This document shows, one piece after another, positions 35,411 to 47,992 of a stretch of 64,000 nucleotides of DNA. The notes under the pieces were generated by a model. It was given only the letters and a program-made list of their open reading frames with translations, made no database searches and was not told the DNA's origin. The translations under genes were made by a program, and so were the position numbers. The stretch lies in contig NC_077227.1 of the NCBI RefSeq assembly GCF_027887165.1, positions 537,651,293 through 537,715,292 on the forward strand, in the 5' to 3' direction. Position 1 is the first letter of the stretch. The number at the start of each line of letters is the position of its first letter. This DNA comes from Monodelphis domestica (taxonomy: Eukaryota; Chordata; Mammalia; Didelphimorphia; Didelphidae).

Positions 35411-35847
35411 ATCTCTGAGGTCTTCTGAGGGAATTGCCACAAATTGGCAAAGGTGATAAATGGTGGAAATAGTTAATGTTGGTGGGGCTGTGGAAAGGTA
35501 GATACACAAATACAATTGTAAGAACTGCAAATTAGTTCAGGTGCTTTGGAAAACTCTTTGGAATTCTGTGAGAAATGTAACTAAGCACTTCATATATCTT
35601 TTGACTCCGTGATCCCTCTACTGGAATGTACTTCCAGGAAAGGTTAAAGATAAAAAGTCCCATATATACCAAATATTTTTTAATATGACTTTGAAGAAGT
35701 GAAAAAAAAGAGGGCATCCATAAACTGGTGAATAGCTGAATGAATGAAATGGAAAGTTATTGTCATGAGAAATGACAAGTATGAGGCATGCAGAGATATT
35801 TGGTAAAACTTATATGAAGCGACACTGAGCAGAAAGATAGAGAGAAT

Positions 35848-35850
<3 letters not shown>
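35411..35850 (+). mobile_element. L1 LINE 3' part, diverged
   Basis: AATTGGCAAAGGTGATAAATG, CTTTTGACTCCGTGATCCCTC, CATATATACCAAATATTTTTT and GCATCCATAAACTGGTGAATA are sense ORF2 3' sequence. Possible continuation at 36431-36730 (TTGAAGCAATAACCAATTTTG) after the SINE. Confidence 0.65.

Positions 35851-35930
<80 letters not shown>
35848..35930 (+). repeat. (GT)n(GA)n compound microsatellite
   Basis: About 12 GT units, then about 29 GA units. Confidence 0.97.
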
Positions 35931-35933
<3 letters not shown>

Positions 35934-35957
35934 AATATACACAATGGGTACCATATT

Positions 35958-36430
35958 GGAAAGTTTGTTTGTCTTTTGAAGAGGGCCAATAATTCCATGA
36001 AGTGACATCAGCCTCACTTTCTCTCCAAAAATCATCAAAATTCAGTGGTAAGACAAAAGTCACCACAATTGGCAATGGCCTGGGATGCAGTGGATGATCC
36101 TGGTGTCATTCATGTCTGGTCAAACTCTAGGTGCTCCACAGTGCCCACTTCCATTGTCTTTATGGCCCTTCTCATCTGCCCATTCAGCAATGGGGGAAGT
36201 TTTCACATGCTTATATACCCCTCTCCCCCTGCCCCCTGGAAAATCACCAACTGGTTTGAAGCCTATTGGTTACCCTCAACCCGGTTTAGCTCGTTTAGCC
36301 ATTTAGACCTTTTCCTTGGGGTGTGGCTTCTGCATATGCTACAGCTTCTTGGAGTCATAGGTGAGAGATGGACCCCAAGGGTGGGTGAGCAGCCCTGGAA
36401 AGAGTTTGGTAAGCCCTCAGATCAGAAGTG
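35958..36430 (-). mobile_element. RTE-type SINE, diverged
   Basis: TTGTCTTTTGAAGAGGGCCAA, CCTGGGATGCAGTGGATGATC, GGTGCTCCACAGTGCCCACTT and GAAGTTTTCACATGCTTAT share the order of the 33 kb copy read on its minus strand. The 128-codon frame at 36045-36431 falls within it. Confidence 0.6.
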
Positions 36431-36894
36431 ATAGATCTCCCTGAACACCTCTTATATCCCAATTATTTATCATAACAATGGAAAATTAAAAAAATACTAA
36501 ATGATATCAGAACTCTGATTGAAGCAATAACCAATTTTGCTTTTTATAAATCTTCCTAATATAATAGAGAGGTGGTGGTGGTGGAATGAGGTAGATCCTG
36601 GCAGACATGTTCAAAGTGTTAGCTGGTTGGGTTTAACTGGTTTTCTTCATAAAAGGGGGTTTTTATTGGAGTAGGAATCATATTGAGAGAAGATAGTAAC
36701 ATTTAAAAAAGAACTTTATAAAATAGTCAATAAAATTTTAAAAGGGAGTTGACTGTGATCATCTCTAAGGATTTTGCCAATTTCAAATCCTTTTCTGAAA
36801 ATTGGATTTCTCCTTTGTGGAGCAAATTATAGTTTTGCTATGAACACAGGGATGTGGGACTCGAATAAGACAATATTTTAAAATCAGTATATTT

Positions 36895-37092
36895 AAAAAA
36901 ACCTTATCTTCTGTCTTAGAATCAATACTGTGTATTGGTTCCAAAGCAGAAGAGTGGTAAGGCAGGGCAATGGGGGTTAAGTGACCTGCCCAGGGTTACA
37001 TAGCTAGAAAGTATCTGAGACCAGATTTGAACCCCAAACCTCCTTTCTCTAGGCCTGACTCTCAATCCACTGAATCACCTAGCTGTCTCCTT
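36895..37092 (-). repeat. Mon1-like CORE-SINE, antisense
   Basis: ACCTTATCTTCTGTCTTAGAA to TGAATCACCTAGCTGTCTCC. Confidence 0.88.
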
Positions 37093-37293
37093 TAAAGCAA
37101 TATGGAACCATTTACATAAAGTTCCACATAAACATGAACTGTTACTCTTTTTATTCTATTTCTTGTTTTACTTTCTGAAAGGAAAGTAGGAAGTAAAAAA
37201 CTTCTTGGACCTTTAGTTCTAAGTCCTCTCTCTAATTCAGGGGACTGCTCCTTTCTTCTCAGCATAAGCTTTCAAGAGATGCCATCTGATTTT

Positions 37294-37496
37294 ATTTATA
37301 ATATTTATTTTTATTTTAAACCCTTACTTTCTGTCTTAGTCAAGTCTAAAATGGAAGAGCTGCAGGGGCTAGGCAATTGGGGTTGAGTGACTTGCCCAGT
37401 GTCACAGTTAGAAAGTGTCTGAGACCAGATTTGAACCCAGGTCCTCCAAATTCCAGGCCTCCAGGCTGTATCCACTAGGCTCCCTAGCTGCCCCCA
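37294..37496 (-). repeat. Mon1-like SINE with 12 bp target duplication
   Basis: CCATCTGATTTT at 37282-37293 and 37497-37508 flanks an antisense copy. The sequence 37509-38610 has no recognisable gene or repeat. Confidence 0.92.
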
Positions 37497-38611
37497 CCAT
37501 CTGATTTTTAAAGCCTTTAATTATTAACTAGATCAAAGTTACTCCAAGGAAATGGCAAGGAAATTGCTCTATCTATCAAACCAGAACAGATAAACCCACA
37601 TTAAGCATCTCTGCACATGTGCCTACCCAGGGAGCATCTTTCCAAACAGAGAGCTCTTAGAAGAAGTTCATGGGTGCTGGGTAGGCAGAGACCCCAGGAG
37701 AAGGCAGGATTCAACTAGCTTCCTTGAGGCTACAAATGCAGATGGAAACAGGGTAGGTTTCCTTTTCTTTTGCTTACTTTATTACATAATCACAGAAGTT
37801 GGGGTAAAGAAAGTGGGGAAAGAAGGAATGGAAATGTAGAATAGCCTGGAGAAAGTCATCATGGCAGACTTTTTGTGCTTCTCCCTCATGGTCCAAACAG
37901 CCAAGATGGTGCCTGGAGAAAGAAGGGGCCCCCAGCTTTTGGAGCTCCCCCTGAGTCTCCTTAGCAAGTTCTTCTTTAAAGCAAATATATGTTTAACAGG
38001 AACCGTGTTTAGGTATTAGGTAAGGCATGGTAAAGGGGAAGGATGCTTCAGAATACAATATGGCAGGAGCTTGGAAGGCACACTGCAGTCTATTCACTCT
38101 CGAAATAATCTTCTCAATCCCTTAGAATGCCTCAGAAATTTGGGCTGATACAGCTTTTTCTGTTTGCTTGTTTGTTTTTTACACCAAAAAAGAGCTCGCT
38201 TTTCAGGAGCCTTTATTTCAGTGTGTGTGTAGAGAAAATGACTTTGTTCATTTGACATTAAGCAGTTTCTTGGCTTGTCCATCATAATCTATCTTGCCTG
38301 AAATCACATCTGTGTCAGATAAGGGTAAAATAATGGCAACATCTTTTTAAAGAGTTCTGGCTTTGCCTTTGGAAGCTGCAGGGCTATGACAGACAGTTGT
38401 CTTGTTTGCTTATAAATTGTTAGGAATAAGTCAATCTTCAAATACTTAGGCTTCTTGATGGGCTGCTCTCTCCTTAATGGGTTATTTCTCTGGTTCCCCT
38501 GCTCCCATGTTTAATAATACCTTTGGCTTGTTTACAGCTGAATCTGATTTTACTTGGATTTAAAGAATGTGCCTTGTAATTCCTTTCCAGAATAAAGTTG
38601 GGTCTTATAAT

Positions 38612-38795
38612 TTTTTAAAAATTCTTAACTTTCTGTCTTAGAATCAATACTGTGTAGAGCAGAAGAGTGGTAAGGGCTAGGCAGTAGGAGTTAAATGACT
38701 TGCCCAGGATCACACATCTAAGAAGTGACTAAGGCCATATTTGAAACCAAGACCTTTTGGTTCTCAGTCCAATGAGCCACCTAACTGCCCTTTAT
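38612..38795 (-). repeat. Mon1-like CORE-SINE, antisense
   Basis: ATTCTTAACTTTCTGTCTTAG to GAGCCACCTAACTGCCC, with a short internal deletion after CAATACTGTGTA. Confidence 0.85.
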
Positions 38796-38802
38796 CATTG
38801 TG

Positions 38803-39495
38803 ATGAAAATTTATTAGCAGAACCGTCAGTAAGAGAAACAAGGTCTCCAAACCAATAAAGAATAGGTTTATTGGGAGAGGGCTGGTTTCACAATAAAGCC
38901 AGACTCTGGTCAAGATCGAGACCAGAGACCCTGAGCCTTAGGAGATAAATTTTTTTTATGCAGATCAATATGATAATATAGTGTCAGATTAAAGACAGAA
39001 AATTTATTAAAAATTAAAGTAGGATGAACATAAATCTTTCAAATGAGCAGGTCTTAATTAATGATACAAATGCTGAATAAGCTGGATAGTATGGAAATAA
39101 TCACTGATGTCTATGATTATGGCTGACCTTTCCAAGGCCTCTACAATAAGGGTTCAGGGTCTAATTGTTTTTGCTGACAATGTCTATTAATGTTAGGACC
39201 CAGCTGCCTCTAAGGATGGCAGCTAAGGATAACTGACATAATCACTGCACCTCACCAGGCAGCTCTCCACCTCCTGACTAACTGTTGTACATGCAGCAAG
39301 GTGTGGTATGCTTGGTAGAAACTTTGGGGTTACAGGCTTAAGGTCAAAGTCCTGTCAGCAGGATTTAATACCACCCTAAACTGTATTTTTCTTAGCTAAT
39401 GCTTATAATTCATATAAAGCAAACAATATTATTTGTGTTATAATCACAAAGGCTAATCCTATTATAATCATGAAAAGGGGGTAGGGAATTTCACA
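38803..39495 (-). mobile_element. Solitary endogenous retrovirus LTR
   Basis: On the minus strand it starts TGTGAAATTCCCTACCCCC and has a TATA-like GCATAAAAAAAATTT. Near the end it has AATAAA (38872-38867) followed by TTGGTTTGGAGACCTTG. This layout is U3-R-U5 of the gammaretrovirus-like class. No flanking internal retroviral sequence is present. The 3' boundary near 38803 is approximate. Confidence 0.55.
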
Positions 39496-39705
39496 CTCTA
39501 ATCATTAAATTTTGAGAAGTCTTTTTTTTTTTAGTTTATACCAATATAAAAAATAGCATCTATCAAATTTTTCTTTTCTACTTTTCCACTTAAGATACCT
39601 TGCACATCTCTCTTTTATAGGATTCCCTTGAGGATAAATGTTATATTGACATGACCTAGCCACGAACACTGGATAGTCTTCCAGCTATTTTAAGTTGTCC
39701 TTTAA

Positions 39706-39955
39706 TTCTTAAGTCATTCTTGTCATGTCCAACTCTTCCTGACTCCTTTTGGGGTTTTTTTGGCAGAGATACTGGAATGGTTTGCCATTTCCTTCTACAG
39801 CTCATTTTATAGATGAGGAAACTGAGGTAAATGGGGTAAAGTGACTTGCCCTGGGCCACACACCTACTAATTGTCTAATGCCAGATTTGAACTCTGGAAA
39901 ATGACTTTTTCTGATTCCTGGCTTGTTCTTTCACTTTGCCACCTAGCTGACCCCT
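39706..39955 (-). repeat. Mar1-type CORE-SINE, antisense
   Basis: TCATGTCCAACTCTTCCTGAC, then TGGTTTGCCATTTCCTTCTAC, GAGGAAACTGAGG and CCACCTAGCTGACCCC. Confidence 0.8.
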
Positions 39956-40840
39956 ACTTTTTTAAGGAGCACTTTGTAATTAAATCTATCCAAGTCTTTT
40001 GTGTACTTTGGTAGATTGATCCCAAATATTGTACGCATTTTGTTGTTACTTAGAGATTCTCATTTTATTATTTTCTCTTATATTTTGTTATTTATCATAT
40101 AGAAATGTAGTTGATTTTTTAACATTTAATTTGTTGCCTGAAATTTTGCTGAAGCAAAAAATAATTATTTAAATAAAAACTAAATATTAAAAATTTTTAC
40201 TGATTCCCTAGGATTTTCTAAGTGTATTATCACATCATCAATAAATAAGGATAATTTTTATTTGTTACCTATCTTTAATTCCTTTCTCTTGATTCATTGC
40301 TCTTGTTAGCATGTCTAAAATAGTGGGCACCATTGTTTTGCTTTTGTATTTATTGGGAAAGCATCTAAACCAGTGATGGCAAAACTTTTAGAGACTGAGT
40401 GCCCAAACAGCAATCCTTACATGTGAGCCCCTCAGCCTTACTCCAGAAAGAGGAGGAAGCACTCCTATTGGGTTGCTGAGCAGAGGGGCAGGTGATGTGA
40501 GAAATGTCCTCAGCCTCATGGAGAGGGAAAGGGAGCAGCCCCCTCCAGCATGTGTATCATAGGTTCACCAATATGGAGCTAGTGTATTCTTAATATTTGC
40601 TCTTTATTTTAGATACTTTTTATGATGTTAAAAGAAAGGTTCATCTATGCCTATATTTTGTGGGTTTATTTTTAGCATAAATAAATGTTGTTCTTTGTCA
40701 AATGTTATTTCTGCATCTACTGAGATAAACACATGATTTTGACTGCTTTTGTTTTTAATATAATTAACTATATTGATTGTTTTCCTAATGTTGAACCATC
40801 TTTACATCTCTGGTGTAAATCCATTTTAGAAATGACCCCC
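39956..40840 (-). mobile_element. L1 LINE ORF2 fragment split by a hAT element
   Basis: Antisense L1 at 39956-40368 (GCACTTTGTAATTAAATC, AAATTTTGCTGAAGC) and 40581-40840 (TTGTCAAATGTTATTTCTGC, GTTGAACCATCTTTACATC). The reading is colinear across the insertion. Confidence 0.7.
40369..40580. mobile_element. OC1-like non-autonomous hAT transposon in L1
   Basis: The left end CCAGTGATGGCAAAACTTTTAG and the right end CATAGGTTCACCAATATGG are imperfect inverted repeats of the CAGTGRTGGCGAACCTATGG type. The interior shares a phrase with bases 1-164. No transposase is encoded. The 8 bp target duplication expected of hAT was not legible. Confidence 0.65.
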
Positions 40841-40849
40841 AAGCCCTGG

Positions 40850-41215
40850 GGAGAAGGGCACACACGGTGCCAGGGTGCAAAGTGAGTGCATGAGCCATGC
40901 CGTTCTCACTCTGTAGGGCTGTGAGCTTGTTGAATTTGGTGACTGGCCTAGAACTAGGAGAACAAGTTCTGTTATAACAGAGGCATTATAAAAATAAACA
41001 CCTTTGGAGGCTGAAGAATTCTCATCAATGAAATGACCAGCAGTGATTCCAGAGGACTGATGGTGTTCAACTATGCTGCCCATCTCCTGACAGAGAGGAG
41101 ATGGATTCAAGATGCAGAAGGAAACCTACATTTTTCCATGACCAATATGGAAATTTGTTTTACTCTGTCCCTCCTCAATGTTTTTCTTCACTGAGGAATA
41201 AAATAAAAACAAAAC
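40850..41215 (+). mobile_element. LINE 3' UTR-like segment
   Basis: CAACTATGCTGCCCATCTCC, ACAGAGAGGAGATGGATTC, TGACCAATATGGAAATTTG and an A-rich tail are marsupial L1 3' end phrases, sense orientation. Confidence 0.55.
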
Positions 41216-41259
41216 CCTTGTGACAAATATTCAGCCAAACCAACCAAACAAAAAAAAAA

Positions 41260-43395
41260 TCCCTGTATTGGCCACATTAAAAAAACGACACTTCTCAGTT
41301 TTTTGATAACATTTATCAGCAATCTCCTGGAATCATTGTAGAATATTAATTTGATGAGAATCCCCAAGTCTTTCAAAATTGTCCTTTTCTTTAATGCTGT
41401 CATTATTATACATATATTGTTCTCCTAATTGTATTCACTTTTAAGTGCTTTAATTCATATAAGTTACCCTGGGTTTCTTCAAAATAATTGTCATCATTTT
41501 TATAACATAATAATATTCCATTACATTTGTATTCCATGATCTTTTAAGCCATTCCATAATTCATGGGCATTCCCTTTAATTTCCAATTGTTTGTAATCAC
41601 AAAAAGAATTACTATGATTTTTTTGTCTTCATTTTCCTCTTTCTTGGATCTCTTTGGGGTATAGGCATACAAATAGTATAACTGAGTAAAAGGATAGGCA
41701 CAGTTTTAGAAACTTTTAAGATATAGTTCCAAATTTCTCTCCAGAATGACTGGAAACAATTAACAGTTCTACTAACAGTTCATTAATTTCCTGTTTTCCC
41801 AAAGCCCCTTCAGTAGCTGTCATTTTTCTTTTTTTGGTGGGAGGTCTACTTTGTTACTCTAAATAACTGGGAAAATATTAATTGCTCATGAGAAGGTTGA
41901 CCCAATATAATAAAAATTACAATTCTGTCCAAATTAATTTGCTTATTCTGATCAAATAACCAAAGTACATGTTATAGAACTAGGAAAAATATAACTAAGT
42001 TCATCTGGAGGGGCAAAAGGTTAAGAATCTCAAGAGAATATATATGAAAATATATATACATATTTTTTTTAAAATAGAAAGGAAGGGGACCAAACAAAAC
42101 CTGATCACAAATTGAATTTGAAATCAGAACTCCAATTATTTAGTTTTATCTTTATTTGTGTAGAGTTTTGTAGTTTTGATCATTTAGTTCCTATGTTTAT
42201 GATGTCAAGTTGCTAATTTTTTAAATACAAGCTATATTTTAAATAGAATTTCTCTATCTCTTCCCTGTGAATTTTGTTGGTAGTATACAAAAATGATGAC
42301 TTCTGTGGATTTTATATGCTACAACTTTGCTTAAGTTATTATTTTAATTAATTTTTAGTTGATATCCAGGATTCTCTAAGTAAATTATCTTATCATCTAC
42401 AAAAAGGCAATAATTTCATTTTTTCTTTGTGTATGCTTATTGCTTCAATTTCTTATCATTTTCTGTCTTATTGTTCTAGCTAAACATTTCTAATACTATA
42501 TCAAATAATGACAGTGATAGTGAATATCTTTGCTTTATTCCTGATCTTAGAAAGAACTCTAGTTTTTCTCCATTTTATATAATTTTGACTCATAATTTTT
42601 AAATATAGTATTCAGTTGAGTAAAGAAAGGCTTATTTATTACTATTTTCATGTGTGTGTGTATTTGTCTTTGTTTTTTTTTAACAGAAATGGATATCACA
42701 TCTTGTTAAAAAGCTTTTTTTACATATAATAGAATTATTTTTTTTGTTTTTTTTATTATTAATGTGGTCAGTTTTGTTATAATTTTCTTAATAATGAACT
42801 AATCTATATATATAACCTATATATATATATCTAATCTGTTAGTAATTATAATTTTGTGATGTATTACTATAGTTTCCTTAGTAATATTTTATTTTAAATT
42901 GGTTCATTTACTTTGCCTATAGTTTTCTTCTTCCATTTTGACTTTTTCTTGTTTAGATATCAATACCAGAATTAGGTATGTCTTCTTCTCTTTTTGTTCC
43001 CCCAAATAGCTTATATAAAAATTAGAATTACTTGTTTTGGGTTTGATAGAATTAACTTTTAAATATATCTGGTCCTAGGCTTTTTCATCATGAGTTCATA
43101 TATGGCTTGTTCAATTTCTTTTTATGAAATTGGATTGTCCTATATATCTTGTTCTATTGATCTATGCATTTTATTTTTTGTGAATATTCATCCATTGAAT
43201 TTATATTGTCAGTCTTATTGGCATATAGTTGGACAAACTAATTTTTAAATAATTTCCTTTCTTTTTCATTCATGGTGAATTCACCTTTTTTGGTAATCTT
43301 GCCTTCCTTTTCCCCCCATCAAGTTCGCTAATGGTTTATTTTATGATTAAAAAAACAGCTCCTGCTTTTATTTATTCCAATTTATAAGGATACCA
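41260..43395 (-). mobile_element. Old L1 LINE, antisense
   Basis: It runs from 3' sequence (TTTAAGCCATTCCATAATTC, GCACAGTTTTAGAAACTTTT) to reverse-transcriptase antisense (TATGGCTTGTTCAATTTC). It is highly diverged, with no frame longer than 60 codons. Confidence 0.7.
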
Positions 43396-45424
43396 ACTTG
43401 ACCAATCTGATAAGTAAGGTAGAACTCAGAATTTTTAAAATGTGTATTTCTCTAATTATTAAAGGTATGGGACACTTTTTCATTTATTTGATAACTTGAG
43501 TTTTTTTTCCTTTGAAAACTTCCTATTCATATTCTGTTATCATTTATCTATTGGGGAATGGCTCTTAGTTTTATAAGTTTAAAACAGTTCCTTATTATTC
43601 TAGAAATGAAACTTTTATCAGAGAATTTGTGACAAAGTTCTACCTCACTCCAGTCAACTTTTTTATTTCTAATTTGAACTGCATTGTTTTTTTTAAATGC
43701 ATGAAACCTATAAATTTTGTATAATCAAAATTGTCTTTTTAATTTTAAAATTATGTATAACCTCTCTCTTCTTTTGTGGTCATGAATTCTTCCCATATTC
43801 ATCAATCTGAAAAAGAATTTTTTTTTTGCTCCTATATAATTTGTTATTTCACCTTTATTTTCAAGTAATATATTAATTAGGACTTTATCTTGGGATGTGA
43901 TATTGTTCTATAGGTAGATGGGTAGGTAAACTTGTTGCTCTAAACATAATTTCTGCCACAATGCTTTCCATTTTTTTCTAGTAGTTTTTATCAAATACTG
44001 AGTCTTTAGCCTAGTAGCTGGGTTTTGGGGGTTTATTGAACATTACTGTGTTCACTTGCTTCTAGGAAGGCCTCAAACCCCTTTCCAGTATATATGATAT
44101 TTACTCTTGCCCTTAGATATTTTATTTATTTTTTTTAAGTTCATGTATTTCTTGTGTTTTAAACAGAAAAAGGTTTTCTTTTAAAAGCATTTTAATTTTC
44201 TATCAATTCAATCAGACAGTTTTTATCCTTTTTGATATTAATATGGTCTATCTTTTTAGTTTTCCTTATATTGAACCAATCCTGCATTCCTAGTTAAATC
44301 CAACATAGTCATCACATATAATTTTCAAGACATTATTGTAGTCTATTGGCAATTATTTTATTTAATATTTTATCAGTATTCACTAGGGTTATTGATCTTA
44401 AGATTTATTCATATTTGTGTCATGAAGTTTGAAAGGGTTTCTTTTTCCTATTTTTGCAAACAGTTCGTGTAAAATTGGAATTATTATTTTAGTGTGGGAT
44501 AGAATTTGCTTATAAATCTGTTTCTAGAGTTTATTTTCCTTTGAGAGTTCCCTTGAGATTTGTTCAATAATTTGTCCCAATATTGGGTTAGTTAAATAAA
44601 ATGTTTCCTCTGTTAATCTGTATTTCGTATTTTTATAAATCTTCATTTCATGTTATTAGTTTTTCCTTTTGATTTGTAATTTATCAAAATAGTCTATTAG
44701 TTGCCTTATTTCTTTTGTTGTGAATTATTTTCATTTGTATAATCAGATTAGCAGTTTATTAATTTTTAAAATGCTCCTATGGTCTTGTCAATTCAATGGT
44801 GTTCTTGCTTTTAATTTCATTAATTTCACAACTGTTTTTGAAAAAAATTAAAAAATTTGATGCTATTGTAATTGGTTTTTTAGCTGCATGTCCAGTTAAT
44901 GAAATCATTTAGAGCTATACATTTTCCTCTAAAGAGTACTTTGATTTTATCTACCAAGTTTGGGCATATTGTCTCATTATAGTCATGTTCTTTGATGAAA
45001 TTTTCTATTTTTTTCTATGGTTTTTAAACCATTAATACTTTAATGTTAATTTATATAATCTCCAGTGAAATTTAATTATTTATCCACAGACCCAGAATCA
45101 AATATAATTTTTATTGCATTATTGCAAATGAATATGGTGTTTCTCCTTTTTTAATATTTATTTATGAAGTTTTTATTCCTGAATGCATGGGCAATTTTTG
45201 TCAATGTCATGCACAGTTGACAAATATGTAAATTCCCTTGTGTTTCCAGCTCTGTTTGGCACATTTATGCATACATGCATATAGATATAGATATCAATGT
45301 TGATTCATTATTGATGATACCTTTAAGCTTAATGCAATTTCTCTGCTTCTCTCTTTTGGTCATGTATTTTATTTGGTCATGTATTATTTGGTATTTTACT
45401 GTAGCTTTGCCTGAAATTATAGTT
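43396..45424 (-). mobile_element. Second old L1 LINE, antisense
   Basis: It repeats the 3' to 5' order (TTTATCTATTGGGGAATGGCT, then AACCAATCCTGCATTCC, then GTGTTTCCAGCTC), so it is a separate insertion stacked next to the previous one. All frames are broken. Confidence 0.65.
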
Positions 45425-45530
45425 GCTACTCTTGTAAGGAGGAAATGGGAAACTGCTCCAATGGCTTTGCTGAGAAAATCCAAAATGGGGTCACAGAGTC
45501 AGACAAGAATGAAAGATGGATGGACAGGTT
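45425..45530 (+). repeat. Mar1-type SINE, 3' module
   Basis: GGAAATGGGAAACTGCTCC, then AAATGGGGTCACAGAGTCAG. From 45531 to 45945 nothing is recognisable. Confidence 0.65.
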
Positions 45531-45949
45531 TCCTCCTCAGTTTTGTCCCCTTTCCTTACAATTTCCTTCCGATATCATCAAAAGAGAACAAAACCTGGCC
45601 AGCCTATGTAGTCTGTGGCTTCTACAAAATTCCCCCCAAATTACCATTTAATTTCTTATGCTGACCTGTAATATAGTGAAACTGTGGTGGGGGAAGTCGC
45701 AGTGTGGAAGGAATAACGAACTGTACTTGAGTTATTTCAGAGCGGCTTTGTTTTGAACAAAACTAAGTTTAAACAGAATTCTGACCCAAAATTCCTTTTC
45801 AAAGAAAAGAAAAGAAAGATTAGAAAAACATTACACATTTAGATCTGAGGGCATTTGATGGCCATATTTTGGTAGCACTTCAGCCAAGAATTAACTTCTG
45901 TCTCCTTTTTGTGGCATTTAGGTAGCTATATAGAGCTATGTGGGGGCAG

Positions 45950-46205
45950 AGGGAGGGAGCAAGTGCTTATTAGGTCTCTACCTATGTGCCGGGCATTGTG
46001 CTAAATATTTTATAGATAATCTCATTTATCCATATAATTACCCTATCAGGCAGTTGCTATTATGAGCCCCATTATTACAGATGGGGAAACTGAGGCAGGT
46101 GGAGGTTAAATGGCTTGCCCAAGGTCACACAGGCAGTAAGTATCTGAGGCTAGATTCAAACTCAGCTTTTCCTGCCTCCAGGCCCAGCATTCTATCCATT
46201 GTATC
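45950..46205 (-). repeat. MIR SINE, antisense, nearly complete
   Basis: CTATGTGCCGGGCATTGTGC, then ATTACAGATGGGGAAACTGAG, CCAAGGTCACACAGGCAG and CATTCTATCCATTG. Confidence 0.85.
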
Positions 46206-46328
46206 CATGTCACTGTGGCAAGAAAGGAGGAATTAGGAAGACAACATCCTTTTGTCGCTCATGCCAAGATAAAATCAAATTGGGAGACCACATTAGAGAA
46301 AGTCGTATTAAGAAATAGACATATAAAA

Positions 46329-46334
46329 TTTAAT
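46329..46334 (-). terminator. Candidate polyadenylation signal (ATTAAA) of GRHL1
   Basis: The hexamer reads ATTAAA on the minus strand, 1.66 kb beyond the GRHL1 stop codon, with a TGTTGTCTTCC-type stretch further downstream. ATTAAA is the commonest variant signal. The region below 46.2 kb returns to repeats. Confidence 0.3.
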
Positions 46335-47559
46335 CCCTTTGACTTAAAATATATCTTCAATGATACAATTAAAAACAGCACAAGGCAAAAATCAGTTTCA
46401 TAAAACAAAATATAAAACATTGTTATATGACCCGTATCCCATAGTATCTTATATTAGAAAACAAATCATCCATTTAGTTCACATACTTCATTACAATATT
46501 TGGAACACAGGAATATTCTATCAATTCTACTTGAACAAAGGGCCTATGCTATATCCCTGAAACCTAAGAGATACCCGTGATTGTATTTGTGTTATAAATT
46601 TACAGTTTTCAGTAGTTGGATATATTTATATGTATACAAAATTTCCCCTTCCACAATAGAGTATGCTAATGTTTTCCAAAATTGTAATAGAAAAGAACCA
46701 AAGCCTGAGGCTCCTAAACAGTTTAAAGTAAAACTTGGCTTGTCTTCAACCCAGGGGATTAAGAGGAATTCCGGTTTGAGTTCAGTTTTTATCATTTAGT
46801 GTATATTAACTATAGCCTTTTCATTCATTCATTTTTGTTCACTTCATAGAGGCACGTCTGACCGGCACATGTTCACATCTTTCAGTATGAGCGTTTTGTT
46901 TTTAAATTTTACTTATTGATATACTGAAGAAACCTGGGCAGAGCCACCTCATAGAGAATGGAATAAATACACATGCTTGGGAAAACATTATTAAAGGAAC
47001 ATTTCAATGCTCTATTTGATCATCTTGGTGTGTGCTATCAAAAATACTTTTACCTTGGTTTTTGGAATTTCCTTGAGATAGCTTTCATTGCATTTCATCG
47101 TTATATATACATGGATACCATATTTATATATTATATATTTATGTGACACATATATACACACATTTACAGAACCTTCAAAAATATATTGCACTTATATACA
47201 ATACAGCTTTATCTAAAATGATTTCTACTCTAACCCATTTAAGTTCTTCATAAGGCCATTATTGTATGTCCAAGAAAGTTATGAAGAAGGATTTCAGCAT
47301 CGTGAGTAGTCAGTAAACACTTAGTGAGAATAAGAGGTTACAAAATAATGGGCTTCCAGTGGAATTCTCACAAGCATGAGACAATCATTGGACCCTCAAG
47401 ACAGCCGAGGGCAAGAAAACCTTAGATTCAAATCTATTGCTCTTTTTTTACACTTCCATAAGGAATGAGCTGAAGAGGCAGAAGAGAGGGATTGGTAAAT
47501 GGCAGTCAATTGATTCATCAAGCCATGGGATGCAGGTTTTAAACTGAGCTGTGGTGGGA

Positions 47560-47795
47560 GACTCATGGTACAGGGTCAGATGCTGGTTTTGCCACTTACT
47601 GTGTGGTTTGGGTAAATGACTTACCCTCCCTGAATTTTAGTTTTCTCATCTATAAAATTGGGATAAGAGTACTTGTTATCTGCCTCACAGAGTTATCAGG
47701 AGGCCCCGATGAAGCCATGTGTATAAAGCACTTGATAGGCATAATACTCTCTATAAATATAAACTCTTATAAATTTCACATATTGATTCTAAGTC
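47560..47795 (+). repeat. MIR SINE in probable GRHL1 3' UTR
   Basis: ACTCATGGTACAGGGTCAGAT, then TTTTAGTTTTCTCATC and GAGTTATCAGGAGG. It is antisense to GRHL1. Confidence 0.65.
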
Positions 47796-47992
47796 CTCTG
47801 AAGACCAATGCAAATTATTTTAGTTATTTTCAATCAAAATGCTCCTCTGTCCCTTCCAAGAGCTCAAATGAATCACTTCCACTGGGATCCCTCTTTGGAA
47901 AGTGGTTCATCATGGTAACCTGCAGTTCGACCCAGAGGTCCATTTAACACCTTCATTTAACCCAGGTGGAGTTCTTCTGGGTTTGCTTGCCT

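Larger units (their letters stand above)
46300..47992 (-). other. GRHL1: Probable GRHL1 3' UTR
   Basis: About 1.7 kb follows the stop codon, mostly without young repeats except for a MIR at 47560-47795. The only polyadenylation-type hexamer I could find on the minus strand before the next repeat block is ATTAAA (46334-46329). T/G-rich sequence follows it at lower coordinates. The end point is a guess; no canonical AATAAA was found in this interval. Confidence 0.35.

Noticed and set aside
35680..36075. 131-codon open frame with Ser-Leu repeats
   Set aside because: Translation of a (GA)n(GT)n microsatellite plus L1 and SINE sequence.
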